From contig NZ_LMLU01000001.1 in NCBI RefSeq assembly GCF_001422665.1, forward strand, positions 726,797 to 790,796: a DNA stretch of 64,000 nt. The letters run 5' to 3'. The notes beneath the pieces were generated by a model. The model was given only the letters and a program-made list of their open reading frames with translations, made no database searches and was not told where the DNA came from. The position numbers and the translations under genes were made by a program. Positions 25,019-33,236 of this stretch are shown piece after piece (position 1 is the first letter of the stretch; every line of letters begins with the position of its first letter). This DNA comes from Arthrobacter sp. Leaf234 (GTDB lineage: Bacteria > Actinomycetota > Actinomycetes > Actinomycetales > Micrococcaceae).

Positions 25019-25525
25019 TCACCGGGGCTGGTACTGGCCCGGCTGGTAGGAACCGGCCACGCCGTACCCCTGCTGGGGCGCCTGTCCGAGCGGGTAGCGC
25101 GCTGCGTCGGGGCCGAGGTAGCGGGCGCCGCCGTAGGACAGGACGAAGTACATGATCAGGCTGAAGAAGAAGATGAGCACTGCTGTCCCGGCGCCCTTGC
25201 CGAACACCTTGGCGAGGTTGATGGCGAGCAGGACGAGCAGGACGATGTTCGCGACCGGGATGAAGGACAGGATCACGAGCCACGGGGACAGGCCCGAGAT
25301 CTTCAGGAGCACGATGATGTTGTAGAGGGGGACGAAGGCGGCCCACGCGGGCTGTCCGGCCTTCTTGAAGATCCCCATGAGCGCGAAGCCGGTGATGGCG
25401 AGAGCGATCACGGCGCCGAGGAGGCCACCGACGGCAGCGCCGGCGGCCGCTGCGGGGTTGGTCGTGGTGGTCGTGGAGGTCATCGCCGGGAGCATGCCTG
25501 CGGCAAGGGCGGAAGTCAGTGTCAT
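25019..25525 (-). CDS. DUF5684-type small membrane protein
   Basis: A 168-residue protein with an N-terminal hydrophobic segment, then IFKKAGQPAWAAFVPLYNIIVLLKISGLSPWLVILSFIPVANIVLLVLLAINLAKVFGKG, read as the DUF5684 core with its conserved K-G-P-W-A-F-P-Y pattern, and a further helix. The tail is rich in Gln, Tyr and Pro. Function is unknown. -10 TACTGT seven bases before ATG 25525 fixes the start and indicates a leaderless mRNA. Confidence 0.75.
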   Translation of the reverse strand: MTLTSALAAGMLPAMTSTTTTTNPAAAAGAAVGGLLGAVIALAITGFALMGIFKKAGQPAWAAFVPLYNIIVLLKISGLSPWLVILSFIPVANIVLLVLLAINLAKVFGKGAGTAVLIFFFSLIMYFVLSYGGARYLGPDAARYPLGQAPQQGYGVAGSYQPGQYQPR

Positions 25526-25610
25526 ATCGCGAACAGTACCGTCGTTTTAATGAATTCGGGACGAACTGTGGATGGCCGTTCCGTGGCGCGCCGCGGCAGA
25601 GGTTCGGACC

Positions 25611-25877
25611 TCACTCCTCGGCGGACCTGCGGGTCCAGGGCCGCGCGGCCACGATGCGGGCCAGGGGCGCGAGCCAGGACATCACGACGAGCAGTGTGAA
25701 GGTGCTGCTGAGGGAGGAGCCGAGGCTCGTCGACGGCAGCAGCTGGTGCACCCCGACGAGGATCACCGCCACGAGCATGAGCTTCTTCACGCCGTTCAGG
25801 ACGTGGAGCGGAACGGGCCGGGGCCAGGGCGTGAAATCGACCGGGTCCTGGGTCTCCCGGGCATCCTGCGGGCTCAT
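25611..25877 (-). CDS. 88-residue two-helix membrane protein
   Basis: The sequence has an amphipathic N-terminus (DPVDFTPWPRPVPLHVLNGVKK), then two hydrophobic helices near residues 33-47 and 57-74, and a basic end RPWTRRSAEE. GAGGAAGGGGG eight bases before ATG 25877 is a strong SD. No family is recognised. Confidence 0.55.
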   Translation of the reverse strand: MSPQDARETQDPVDFTPWPRPVPLHVLNGVKKLMLVAVILVGVHQLLPSTSLGSSLSSTFTLLVVMSWLAPLARIVAARPWTRRSAEE

Positions 25878-25978
25878 CGCGACCCCCTTCCTCTGCATCT
25901 TGGCTGCATCGTGTGCACTCATTATCCCCACGGAGGCCCGGCAGGGCACGCTGCCGGGCGGTCGACGACGGGGAGCCG

Positions 25979-27304
25979 TCAGCCGAGGACCGCCCAACCG
26001 CGTGCAGGCACGAGCACTCCGGCGCCGTCGACGGCCGCTTCCCCTGCGAGGACGCCCGCGGCGCCGCCCACGTCGACCCGTGCGGGCCCGTGCGAGAGAT
26101 TGAGGGCCACCACCAGTTCCTCGGGCCCCTCGGCCGTGACGCGGTAGGCCAGCACCTCGTTGGAGAGCTGCAGCACCTGCGTCGTCGCCCGGTGCAGCCA
26201 CGCGTGCCGGCGACGCAGGCCGATGAGCTGCTGATGGACGGCGAACACGCCTTGGCCGACCGATGAGAGGTCCGCGGGTGCGGGCGGGAACAACGGCCTG
26301 ACGTCGTCGTCGCCGCCGGCCCTGTCCTCCTTCACGCCGCGATACCCCTGCTCGTCGCCGTAGTAGACGGAAGGGGTCCCGCCGAGCGTCATGAGGAGGA
26401 CGACGGCGTGCGCCACGAGGGCCGGATCGGTGAGCCTGCTGGCGATGCGCGTGACGTCGTGGTTGCCGACGAACGTGAGCGGCACATAGGACGCCAGCAG
26501 GGTATTGTGCCGTTCGAGCGCCGCGGACAGTTCGAAGAAGTTGGCGTCGTTGAGCGAGCTCCAGATGGCCTTCCACAGTTCGTACTGGGTCGCGGCGTCG
26601 AGACCGCCCGCGCCGACCTCGGCCGCGTAGTCGCCGTGGATGTACTCGCCGACCAGGTAGGCGTCGGGATGGGCGGACCGGACCCGGGCCGTGACGTCGG
26701 CCCAGAACGGCGCCGGGACGGCATAGGCGGCATCGAGTCGCCAGCCGTCCGCTCCGCGGTCCAGCCAGTACCCCATGACCTCGACCACGAGATCAGCGAC
26801 GGCGGGCTCGCGGTGATCGAGGGCGACGAGGTGGTGGTGGCCCTCGAAGTCTCGATAGCCGGGTTCTGTCCCCGGGCCTGCGCCGTCGGGCCAGTCCAGG
26901 ACGAACCAGCGGGCACTTCCCGCTCCCGGTCCTTCGGCGAGGACCTCCTGGAACGGCTGGAAGGACCGGCCCACGTGGTTGAACACCCCGTCCAGCAGGA
27001 TCCTCAGCCCGCGCCGGTGGGCCTCGGCGACCAGGGTGTCGAAGTCATCGAGTGTGCCGAGGCGGGCGTCGATCCGGAAGTAGTCGGTGGTGTCGTAGCC
27101 GTGCGTCTCGGAGGCGAACACCGGTCCGAGGGCCAGCCCCGACGCGCCCAGCTCCACCGCGTAGTCCAACCACGGAAGCAGGTCCAGGAGCCGATGCTCC
27201 GCGGCGGGCCGGTCGGTGGCGGTCTTCTCCGCCCCGACGAAGCCGAGGGGGTACACCTGCCACCAGATGACGTGCTCTACCCAGGGGGCGCTCTTCACGG
27301 GCAA
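25979..27304 (-). CDS. GH13 alpha-amylase-family glycosidase
   Basis: A 441-residue (beta/alpha)8 enzyme with the four GH13 regions in order: DGVFNHVG (I), DGWRLDAAY (II, nucleophile Asp), GEYIHGDY (III, acid/base Glu) and FVGNHDVTRI (IV, stabilising Asp). There is no signal peptide, so it acts on cytosolic maltodextrins or oligosaccharides. It has a short C-terminal beta-domain and no CBM. Exact specificity (cyclomaltodextrinase, alpha-glucosidase, amylase) cannot be read. Together with GH15 and MalQ it suggests intracellular glucan turnover. Confidence 0.88.
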   Translation of the reverse strand: MPVKSAPWVEHVIWWQVYPLGFVGAEKTATDRPAAEHRLLDLLPWLDYAVELGASGLALGPVFASETHGYDTTDYFRIDARLGTLDDFDTLVAEAHRRGLRILLDGVFNHVGRSFQPFQEVLAEGPGAGSARWFVLDWPDGAGPGTEPGYRDFEGHHHLVALDHREPAVADLVVEVMGYWLDRGADGWRLDAAYAVPAPFWADVTARVRSAHPDAYLVGEYIHGDYAAEVGAGGLDAATQYELWKAIWSSLNDANFFELSAALERHNTLLASYVPLTFVGNHDVTRIASRLTDPALVAHAVVLLMTLGGTPSVYYGDEQGYRGVKEDRAGGDDDVRPLFPPAPADLSSVGQGVFAVHQQLIGLRRRHAWLHRATTQVLQLSNEVLAYRVTAEGPEELVVALNLSHGPARVDVGGAAGVLAGEAAVDGAGVLVPARGWAVLG

Positions 27305-27366
27305 CGGCCTTCCAGCTGGTGGTCGCCGACCGAGGGTCGGCGTACCGCTCCGACGGACCGGCCCGA

Positions 27367-27813
27367 TCAGCCTACGTGGCCGAGAAGGTGTCCGCCGGAT
27401 GCGAGTTGGTGGACGTCGGCGGGCTGCAGGTGGGCGGCCTCGGCGATGTCGACGATCGCAGCTCCGCCGTCAGCGGCCACGAGCACTGCCGTCTCGAGCT
27501 CGTCGGTGATCTGGTCCAGGTGCCACCGGACGTCCTCGAGATCGGCGGCTGCGGCTGCGACCCGGCGGAGTGCCGGGGAGAGGGGGAGGGCGAGATCCTT
27601 CGGCTCCTCGTGGGAGAGCTGGAAGCCGCAGGCGCAGGCCCAGACGAGTTCGACGTCGAACCCTCCGGCCGGCTGCTCGATCATGCCGTAGGAGGTGCCG
27701 CGCCAGGAGGTCTCGCGCAGGGTCATCGGCCCGCCACAGTGGAGGGGCGCTCCGACGGCGGTGTCACCGGCACCCAGGGAGCCACGGATGGTTTCACTGA
27801 TGGTCTGCGTCAT
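27367..27813 (-). CDS. Hypothetical protein with cysteine-rich N-terminal half
   Basis: A 148-residue protein. The N-terminal half has LHCGGPMTLRE and VWACACGFQLSHEE (Cys-Gly and CxC pairs that could bind zinc); the C-terminal half is a predicted helix RRVAAAAADLEDVRWHLDQITDELE, then IVDIAEAAHLQPADVHQLA, which resembles a small DNA-binding or winged helix. I do not recognise the family. Transcription from the AACTAGTT repeat region upstream is likely. Confidence 0.5.
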   Translation of the reverse strand: MTQTISETIRGSLGAGDTAVGAPLHCGGPMTLRETSWRGTSYGMIEQPAGGFDVELVWACACGFQLSHEEPKDLALPLSPALRRVAAAAADLEDVRWHLDQITDELETAVLVAADGGAAIVDIAEAAHLQPADVHQLASGGHLLGHVG

Positions 27814-27851
27814 TGCCCGCCCTCTCGCTCAGGAATACGAACCGTACTGTC

Positions 27852-27872
27852 AACTAGTTCGGCTAACTAGTT
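27852..27872. promoter_or_regulatory. Two AACTAGTT palindromes 13 bp apart
   Basis: AACTAGTT occurs at 27852-27859 and 27865-27872, each perfectly palindromic, spaced centre to centre by 13 bp in the promoter region of the 27367-27813 gene. On the minus strand TTGACA overlaps the proximal copy and TATAAC the distal one. This is a plausible tandem operator; no adjacent regulator gene is evident. Confidence 0.45.
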
Positions 27873-27917
27873 ATATGCCGACTGACAGACATCTGTCCAC
27901 CCGGATCGTCGAGAGCC

Positions 27918-28195
27918 TCAGTCGTCGAGGATCCGCCTGCGCGTCTCCCGATGCTCGTGCTCGCTGATCACACCGCGACGATGAAGGTCGTCGATCTCGC
28001 GGAGGCGGTCCTCCTTCGTCCGAAAGTGGTGCGCGGCGTCCGGGCGGGATCCGGGGGTGCGCCCTGTGCCCGCTGTCCACTGTGCGGTCCAGGCCCCCTC
28101 CGGGCCGCCGAGCCCAGGAGGATCACCCCGGCGATCACCGCCACCACCAGCAGGAATCCGAGGATCACGATGATGTGCCATCCCTCGAGGCGCAC
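27918..28195 (-). pseudogene. Frameshifted TM-SHOCT protein gene
   Basis: From GTG 28195 (VRLEGWHIIVIL) the frame encodes one transmembrane helix, GFLLVVAVIAGVILLGS, and then loses similarity. A frame shifted by one base, ending at 27918, encodes RTKEDRLREIDDLHRRGVISEHEHRETRRRILDD, a clear SHOCT domain. Joined, they make the usual TM-linker-SHOCT protein. The shift lies between about 28017 and 28105, where a C5 run (28094-28098) and a G5 run (28053-28057) are likely indel sites. It could be a real mutation or a sequence error. It follows the lipoprotein gene by 3 bp. Confidence 0.6.
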
Positions 28196-28198
28196 GGC

Positions 28199-29011
28199 TC
28201 AGCCCTGCTCGGCAGCGGCGAGGGTGGAGTCGACGAGGCCCTGCAGTTCTTCCTGCGTACCCTCGGGAAGCGTGTCCTTGGCGGTGCGGACGGCCGTCAC
28301 GGCGAGGTCACCGCGGGTGCCGACGATGGTCATGGTCTGCTGCGTCGCCCCGTCCGGGGTGGTCTGTACCGCCAGCGTCCCGGCCGTGCGGTCGGCGTCC
28401 GTCGTGGCCTCCACCGCCTCGACGGTCTGGTCGATCGACACTCCCGAGGCCTCGACGCTCATCGAGGAGCAGGATTCGAGCGCTTCCGCGGTCTCGGCGG
28501 CCTCCTCCTCGCCGGCGGAGGCGATCTCGGCCGCGGAGGCCGCCGAGAGGATGGTCTGTACGGCGTCTCCGTCCGCGCTGGAGACGCCCGTCGCGACGCC
28601 TGCGCCCTCGGGCGCCTCCAGGCTGTTCGACACGAAGACCGCGCACTCCTCGGGGCTGACCGTCACGCCGGCCAGGAACTGGCGCGCCTGCTCCATGCTC
28701 TGCTCGATCTGGGCCGTGGGGAGCATCTGCAGGGTACTGCCGTCCGCCTGCGTGACCGATGCGAGGATGGCCGAGAGGTCGTCCGACGAGTAGGTCCCGC
28801 TCCCTTCCGCCGCATCTGGAGACGCGCCGTCGGACGTGCCGTCGGATGCGCTCCCGGACGCGTCGGTGGAGACTCCCGTGGACGGCTCCGCCGACGAGGC
28901 GGATGCCGGCGCGGATGCAGGCGCCTCGCCCGCATCCGTCGATGTCGAGCAGGCCGTCAGGACGACCAGGGCGGCAAGGGACAGTCCCGTGATCGGGGCG
29001 AAGCGTGGCAT
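28199..29011 (-). CDS. Secreted lipoprotein of unknown function
   Basis: A 270-residue protein with a type II signal peptide (MPRFAPITGLSLAALVVL, lipobox LTAC at 18-21), a Ser/Ala/Gly/Asp-rich linker to about residue 75, then a folded domain with two Cys (ECAVFVSN and ALESCSSMSV) that could form a disulfide. It resembles actinobacterial surface lipoproteins but no named domain. GGAGG lies eight bases before ATG 29011. It heads a short operon with the frameshifted SHOCT gene. Confidence 0.7.
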   Translation of the reverse strand: MPRFAPITGLSLAALVVLTACSTSTDAGEAPASAPASASSAEPSTGVSTDASGSASDGTSDGASPDAAEGSGTYSSDDLSAILASVTQADGSTLQMLPTAQIEQSMEQARQFLAGVTVSPEECAVFVSNSLEAPEGAGVATGVSSADGDAVQTILSAASAAEIASAGEEEAAETAEALESCSSMSVEASGVSIDQTVEAVEATTDADRTAGTLAVQTTPDGATQQTMTIVGTRGDLAVTAVRTAKDTLPEGTQEELQGLVDSTLAAAEQG

Positions 29012-29059
29012 GCGTGATCCTCCGGTGGTTCGCCGGGCCCTCGGCCCGCTCCGGCAAGG

Positions 29060-29908
29060 CTACACAACGCGCCCGGACGCAGGGCCGCTGGAGGAGGCTC
29101 CTGCGCGTCGGCGTCCCGCACGTCCGGTCCGCCGGTACACCTGCAGGCAGAAGACGACGAGCAGCAGTACGTGCACGGCGTCACCGCCGTAGTACATGAG
29201 CTGCGCGGCCGCCGCTGTCCCGTCCGGCATCCCGGCAGTACCGGACAGTGAGTACAGATGCTTCGCGATCATCCCGTGCGCTGCGATGGAGACGAGGATC
29301 GCTCCTGCACGCAGCGTGACGGACGCCCGGTGGGGCTGGGGATCCACCCCGACGACGGCGTAGGCGAAGAGTGCCCCAGAGGCCACGAAGTGGACGTGGA
29401 GGGCCGGGCCGGCCACGGGGTCATGCAGCAGGGCGAGGGCCGAACCGTCCCGGTACAGCAGGGCCATCGGCGTGATCGAGAGCACCAGTGCGGTGACCGG
29501 ATGGGTGAGGATGCGGATCGGCGGACTGCCGGCCAGGCCTGCGAGCCGCCGCCCGGCATGGACCGGGACGGCTCGAAGGACCAGGGTCATGGGCGCACCG
29601 AGGACGAGCAGGAGCGGCGCGAGCATCCCCAGCACGAGGTGGACCGCCATGTGGGCCGTGAAGCTGTTCCCGGCAGCCGACGCGACAGGACCCACGGACA
29701 CCACGAGGCCGAGCAGGGCGCCCGAGAGCCACGAGGCCGTGCGCGCCGCCGGCCAGGAGGTGCGGCCGCGCAGCACCGCGGCGCGGTCGGCGACGAGATA
29801 GCCCGCAGCCAGTCCCGACCAGGCGAGGACGACGGCGGTCCGCACCGCGAAGGTGACGGCATCACCGTCGCCGGCCGCCATCCCGCCACCACCTGTAGGG
29901 TGCTGCAT
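29060..29908 (-). CDS. ctaG: CtaG/caa3-type cytochrome oxidase assembly membrane protein
   Basis: A 282-residue protein of about seven helices. FTAHMAVHLVLGMLAPLLLVLGAPMTL, the LHDPVAGPALHVHFVASGALF histidines and LMYYGGDAVHVLLLVVFCLQVYR match the caa3_CtaG family, which helps to load copper into cytochrome oxidase. ATG 29908 is the first start consistent with family N-termini. It follows the DUF2243 gene by 41 bp; these two families are often neighbours in actinobacteria. No oxidase subunit genes are in the window. Confidence 0.8.
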   Translation of the reverse strand: MQHPTGGGGMAAGDGDAVTFAVRTAVVLAWSGLAAGYLVADRAAVLRGRTSWPAARTASWLSGALLGLVVSVGPVASAAGNSFTAHMAVHLVLGMLAPLLLVLGAPMTLVLRAVPVHAGRRLAGLAGSPPIRILTHPVTALVLSITPMALLYRDGSALALLHDPVAGPALHVHFVASGALFAYAVVGVDPQPHRASVTLRAGAILVSIAAHGMIAKHLYSLSGTAGMPDGTAAAAQLMYYGGDAVHVLLLVVFCLQVYRRTGRAGRRRAGASSSGPASGRVV

Positions 29909-29949
29909 GGCGTCGCCCAGCACGGCGTCGCCCAGCACAGCGGAGAACC

Positions 29950-30447
29950 TCACCCCCGCCGGCGCTCCGCCCGGCCGACGGCGAGCAGCACGAGGACCCC
30001 GGCGACCAGGAAGGTCAGCGCCGCGCCGTTCCACGCGAGGTCGTAGGGCAGGAGGTCCACGCCGTACCGGACCTCGTGCAGGCCGAGCAGCTTGTGCTGC
30101 ACCAGGCCGTCGAACAGCTGGAAGGCGCCGACGCCGACCAGGATCCCGCCCGCCCAGCGTCGGGCGTCCAGTGCACCCCGTCTCCTCAGGTCCGCGAACA
30201 GGAAGAGCGAGGCGACCGTGGCGAACCAGCTGAACGCGTGGAACAGGCCGTCGGACACGAGGCCCGCCGCCTGGGTGGAGCGGTCGTAGAAGTGGTGCCA
30301 GTGGAGGAGCTGGTGGAACACGGCCTCATCGAGGAAGGCGATGATGCCGCAGCCGAACAGGATGCCCACCAGGACGTTCCGCCGACGCAGGTCGGGCGCG
30401 CGGGCACCACTTCCCGGCGGGGCGGGAGGGCGCGTGGTCGAAGCGAT
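29950..30447 (-). CDS. DUF2243 membrane protein, probable ATC start
   Basis: Four hydrophobic helices, with VGILFGCGIIAFLDEAVFHQLLHWHHFYDRST in the family-conserved first helix and histidine cluster. The first canonical start (GTG 30369) begins inside that helix. The frame continues 26 codons upstream through ASTTRPPAPPGSGARAPD and LRRRNVL, a normal family N-terminus, to ATC at 30447. A GGGGAA stretch precedes it and no other start is available. I place the start at ATC (165 residues). It is co-transcribed with the CtaG gene; the histidine-rich helix hints at metal or haem involvement, unproven. Confidence 0.7.
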   Translation of the reverse strand: MASTTRPPAPPGSGARAPDLRRRNVLVGILFGCGIIAFLDEAVFHQLLHWHHFYDRSTQAAGLVSDGLFHAFSWFATVASLFLFADLRRRGALDARRWAGGILVGVGAFQLFDGLVQHKLLGLHEVRYGVDLLPYDLAWNGAALTFLVAGVLVLLAVGRAERRRG

Positions 30448-30708
30448 GGTGTTCCCCGTCGTCGAAGGGTGCGGTCGTTGTCAGCGTGCCAGTGCCGCGC
30501 GGGGAGCGTCCAGCACTTTCGGGTCCGCGCCGCCCTGAACCCGGAAGACTCCCGCCGTGCTCCGACGGCCATGGTCCGGCGCGGATGGCGATGCGCCGGA
30601 CTGCAGTGGGCCTGTGGAGAAGAACCCGTGCGTTCGGCGAGTACTTGAAGGCAGGACGGAAGCTGGTCCGCCAGGAGGACGCGGAGCTGCGCCCCTGCGT
30701 CCGTCGGC
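30448..30708. other. Intergenic region without a recognised gene
   Basis: The 261 bp between the DUF2243 start and the anti-sigma stop hold no reading frame with a recognisable motif and no strong hairpin. It must carry the leftward promoter for DUF2243-ctaG, but I cannot place it. Confidence 0.4.
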
Positions 30709-31512
30709 TCAGCCCGCGTCGAGCCGGCCCCGGAGGATCGAATCGCCCGAGTGTGCCGGATCGCCGTCGTCGGGCTCGCTCGAGATGTCGACGACGGGCA
30801 GCGACGAGAGGTCCACGTCGTCCGGCACCCGGAACGCGCCGTCCACCCCTTCCATGGCGCCGAGGCTGACCATAGTGCTCGCGTCCGGGGCGAGGAGCCA
30901 CACCTCGCGGTGCCCGCGGGACGCGGTGGCGGCCGAGTGGACCACGAGCATGCGCCCACCATCGGACATGAGGTCAACGCGGGCACTCCCGGCATCGGCG
31001 TAGGATCCCATCGCCGTGAGTCCGGCCGTGGCCATGGTGCGGGGAGCCGCGGTGTCCCCCCGCGCGTCGCCGGCCTCCGGTGACGGACCAGGGGCCTCGG
31101 CGACGGCGGTCCACAGGAGGGCGGCGGCCGCAGCCGCCGTCAGGGCGCCGACGACTGAGCGACGACGGCCGCTCATCCTGCGGGACCTGCCGGGCCGAGC
31201 GGGATGGCTGGTGCGGGCGGGTTCATGCGGCGACATGGCGCCGACCTCGGCGTGCGCCCCGCCGGGCGTGCCCAGGGGGTCGGGCCGGAGATCCTCGCCC
31301 AGCTCCAGCTGCCGATGGATCGCCTCCCAGACCGACGGTGGTGGGAGGTCCGTGGCCGGAGCGCCGGCCGCGTCCATCCAGAGGAGGCGCTTGCGGACGC
31401 GGGCCATCGCCTCGGTGCACGCGGGGCAGGACTGGACGTGCTCGCGCCGGCCGTCACCGACGTCCTCCCCGAGGGCGATGAGGGTCATCGTGGCACGGTC
31501 AATATGGCCCAC
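30709..31512 (-). CDS. RskA-like anti-sigma factor (no sigma gene adjacent)
   Basis: A 267-residue protein. The N-terminal cytosolic part has REHVQSCPACTEAMARV, a zinc-associated anti-sigma HxxxCxxC motif. A single transmembrane helix follows near residues 120-140 (SVVGALTAAAAAALLWTAVA), then an RskA-like extracytoplasmic domain (GGRMLVVHSAATASRGHREVWLLAP). Such proteins hold an ECF sigma factor at the membrane until proteolysis frees it. GTG 31512 has AGGAGGGGG upstream. The ECF sigma gene usually found just upstream is missing: 31513-31743 has no sigma-like frame. Confidence 0.75.
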   Translation of the reverse strand: MGHIDRATMTLIALGEDVGDGRREHVQSCPACTEAMARVRKRLLWMDAAGAPATDLPPPSVWEAIHRQLELGEDLRPDPLGTPGGAHAEVGAMSPHEPARTSHPARPGRSRRMSGRRRSVVGALTAAAAAALLWTAVAEAPGPSPEAGDARGDTAAPRTMATAGLTAMGSYADAGSARVDLMSDGGRMLVVHSAATASRGHREVWLLAPDASTMVSLGAMEGVDGAFRVPDDVDLSSLPVVDISSEPDDGDPAHSGDSILRGRLDAG

Positions 31513-31743
31513 GATCCCCCTCCTGTCCTTCTGCGGTCGAGGAGCGGGGCGGGAACACCCCGATCCGGTCGGTCCTGCGGACCTCCGCAGTGCCGGTGTC
31601 GCCCCGGAGGCGGCCCGGGAACCGGTCGAAGGAGCAGTAGCTCACAGATGATTCGTCCGGTAGGGGCCGGAGGATGGTCGCGGGGCATGACGGGAATCAC
31701 GCGGATCCCGGGATCGCCCGCGGGACCAGTGTTCGCCCGTCAG

Positions 31744-32061
31744 TCAGGAGGCCTTCTCGCCGTACCACCAGTGGGCGTCCTGCACCGGGCGGGCGGCCCG
31801 GGTGAGAGGCACCACGACGCCGGTCCGCTGCGGATGCGTGAGGACCATGCGGAGCACCGTGAGGAGGGCGGCGGGCAGCGAGACGAGGACGGCGACGGCG
31901 ATCGCGTACATCGCGAGGGCCGCGTGCAGCGGCGAATGGTAGAGACCCTCCATCAGCGCTGCGCTGCCGAGCCACAGCCACAACCAGAACAGGCCGATCA
32001 CGTAGAGCAGCGATCGCGCGCGCCTGTAACGCAACGGATAATGCATCCGCCTACGCTCCAT
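31744..32061 (-). CDS. 105-residue two-helix membrane protein
   Basis: Basic N-terminus (MERRRMHYPLRYRRARS), helices LLYVIGLFWLWLWLGSAAL and AALAMYAIAVAVLVSLPAALLTVLRMVL, and a soluble tail ending HWWYGEKAS. GGGGAGA seven bases before ATG 32061 is a good SD; an internal ATG at 32046 is possible. No family is recognised. It is divergent from the alpha/beta hydrolase gene at 32167. Confidence 0.55.
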   Translation of the reverse strand: MERRRMHYPLRYRRARSLLYVIGLFWLWLWLGSAALMEGLYHSPLHAALAMYAIAVAVLVSLPAALLTVLRMVLTHPQRTGVVVPLTRAARPVQDAHWWYGEKAS

Positions 32062-32166
32062 ATTCGTCTCCCCAGACTTATGTACCGGGACCCGCCCCAG
32101 GCAGGTCCACAGATGAATGATAGACCTCGATTCAGTCTTTGCCGACGTCCGGTACGAGAATGAGAC

Positions 32167-33219
32167 GTGACGAAAACCGGGGGCTCCGACGAGAGCCCGG
32201 ACATCAGGGTCCAGAGGGTCCAGGGCGACGGCGTCTGGGCCCGGGTGAGCTCGGCGGGCGAGCCGGGCGAGAGGCCCTTCGTGTTGGTCTCCGGCATCGG
32301 CGTCTCCTCGCACTACTTCGAGCAGCTCGCCCCGCACCTGATGCAGTTCGGGCCGGTCTACGCGCTGGACCTTCCCGGCTTCGGTGGTGTGCCGCACGCT
32401 CGGCACGCACTGTCCATCAGTGAGTTCGCGGACCTCGTCGGGACGGCCATCGACGAGCTCGGCCTGGAGGACCCGGTGGTGGTGGGGCACTCCATGGGGA
32501 CGCAGATCTGCGCCGATCTGGCGGCCAGGCGGCCGGGCCTGTCCACCCTCGTGCTCATCAGCCCGGTAATCGACGCATCGAGGAGATCCACTCCGGCGCA
32601 GGCGGTGCGGTTCCTCCGGGCTGCCCTCCACGAGCCCTCCCGCGTGAAGCTGCTCGCAGTCGTCGCCTACCTCACCTGTGGTTTCGGCTGGTTCTTCAAG
32701 ATCCTGCCGCGCATGATGTCCTACCCGATCGAGCGGACCGCAGCCCGCGTGGGGGCATCGACACTGATCATCCGCGGCGAGCACGACGCCGTGTGCCCGC
32801 GTTCTTGGGTCACGCGCCTCAGCGAGGCGTTCCCCAGGGTGGCGTCGGTCGTGGAGATCGAGGGCGCGGCGCACTCCGTCATGCACGCGCACGCGCAGGA
32901 GGTGGCCGATCTCTGCGTCCGCCATGCCGCCGGGAAGCTCGGCGAGCCCTCGGTCGGTGAGACGGCAGGTACCGACAACGCGGCATCGAGGCGCCACCGG
33001 GATCAGCTGCAGGAGCGGAGTTCGGCCGACGGCATCACGGTGGTCCCGGAGCTGCCGGACCAGGAGGTCTCCCTCGACCCCGTCGACGCGGTCCGGGCGA
33101 TCGCCGACGAGGTGCAGGGTGTGGCCGTCGAGCTGAAGGGCAACCGGACCGACGACGACCACCTCGTGGAGCAGGGCAGGGAGCAGCAGGCCGAGGCCAG
33201 GTCGAGGGGCCGCGGCTGA
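32167..33219 (+). CDS. Alpha/beta-hydrolase with C-terminal extension
   Basis: A 350-residue protein. The hydrolase core covers residues about 20-260: LVSGIGVSSHYFEQLAPHL (oxyanion strand), VVVGHSMGTQI (nucleophile Ser), RGEHDAVCP (Asp) and GAAHSVMHAHAQE (His). The last 90 residues are charged and lack a known domain. GTG 32167 is preceded by a -10-like TACGAG at leaderless spacing. Substrate unknown; esterase or C-C hydrolase are the usual options. Confidence 0.8.
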   Translation: MTKTGGSDESPDIRVQRVQGDGVWARVSSAGEPGERPFVLVSGIGVSSHYFEQLAPHLMQFGPVYALDLPGFGGVPHARHALSISEFADLVGTAIDELGLEDPVVVGHSMGTQICADLAARRPGLSTLVLISPVIDASRRSTPAQAVRFLRAALHEPSRVKLLAVVAYLTCGFGWFFKILPRMMSYPIERTAARVGASTLIIRGEHDAVCPRSWVTRLSEAFPRVASVVEIEGAAHSVMHAHAQEVADLCVRHAAGKLGEPSVGETAGTDNAASRRHRDQLQERSSADGITVVPELPDQEVSLDPVDAVRAIADEVQGVAVELKGNRTDDDHLVEQGREQQAEARSRGRG

Positions 33220-33236
33220 GGCCGACCCTCGGCGGA

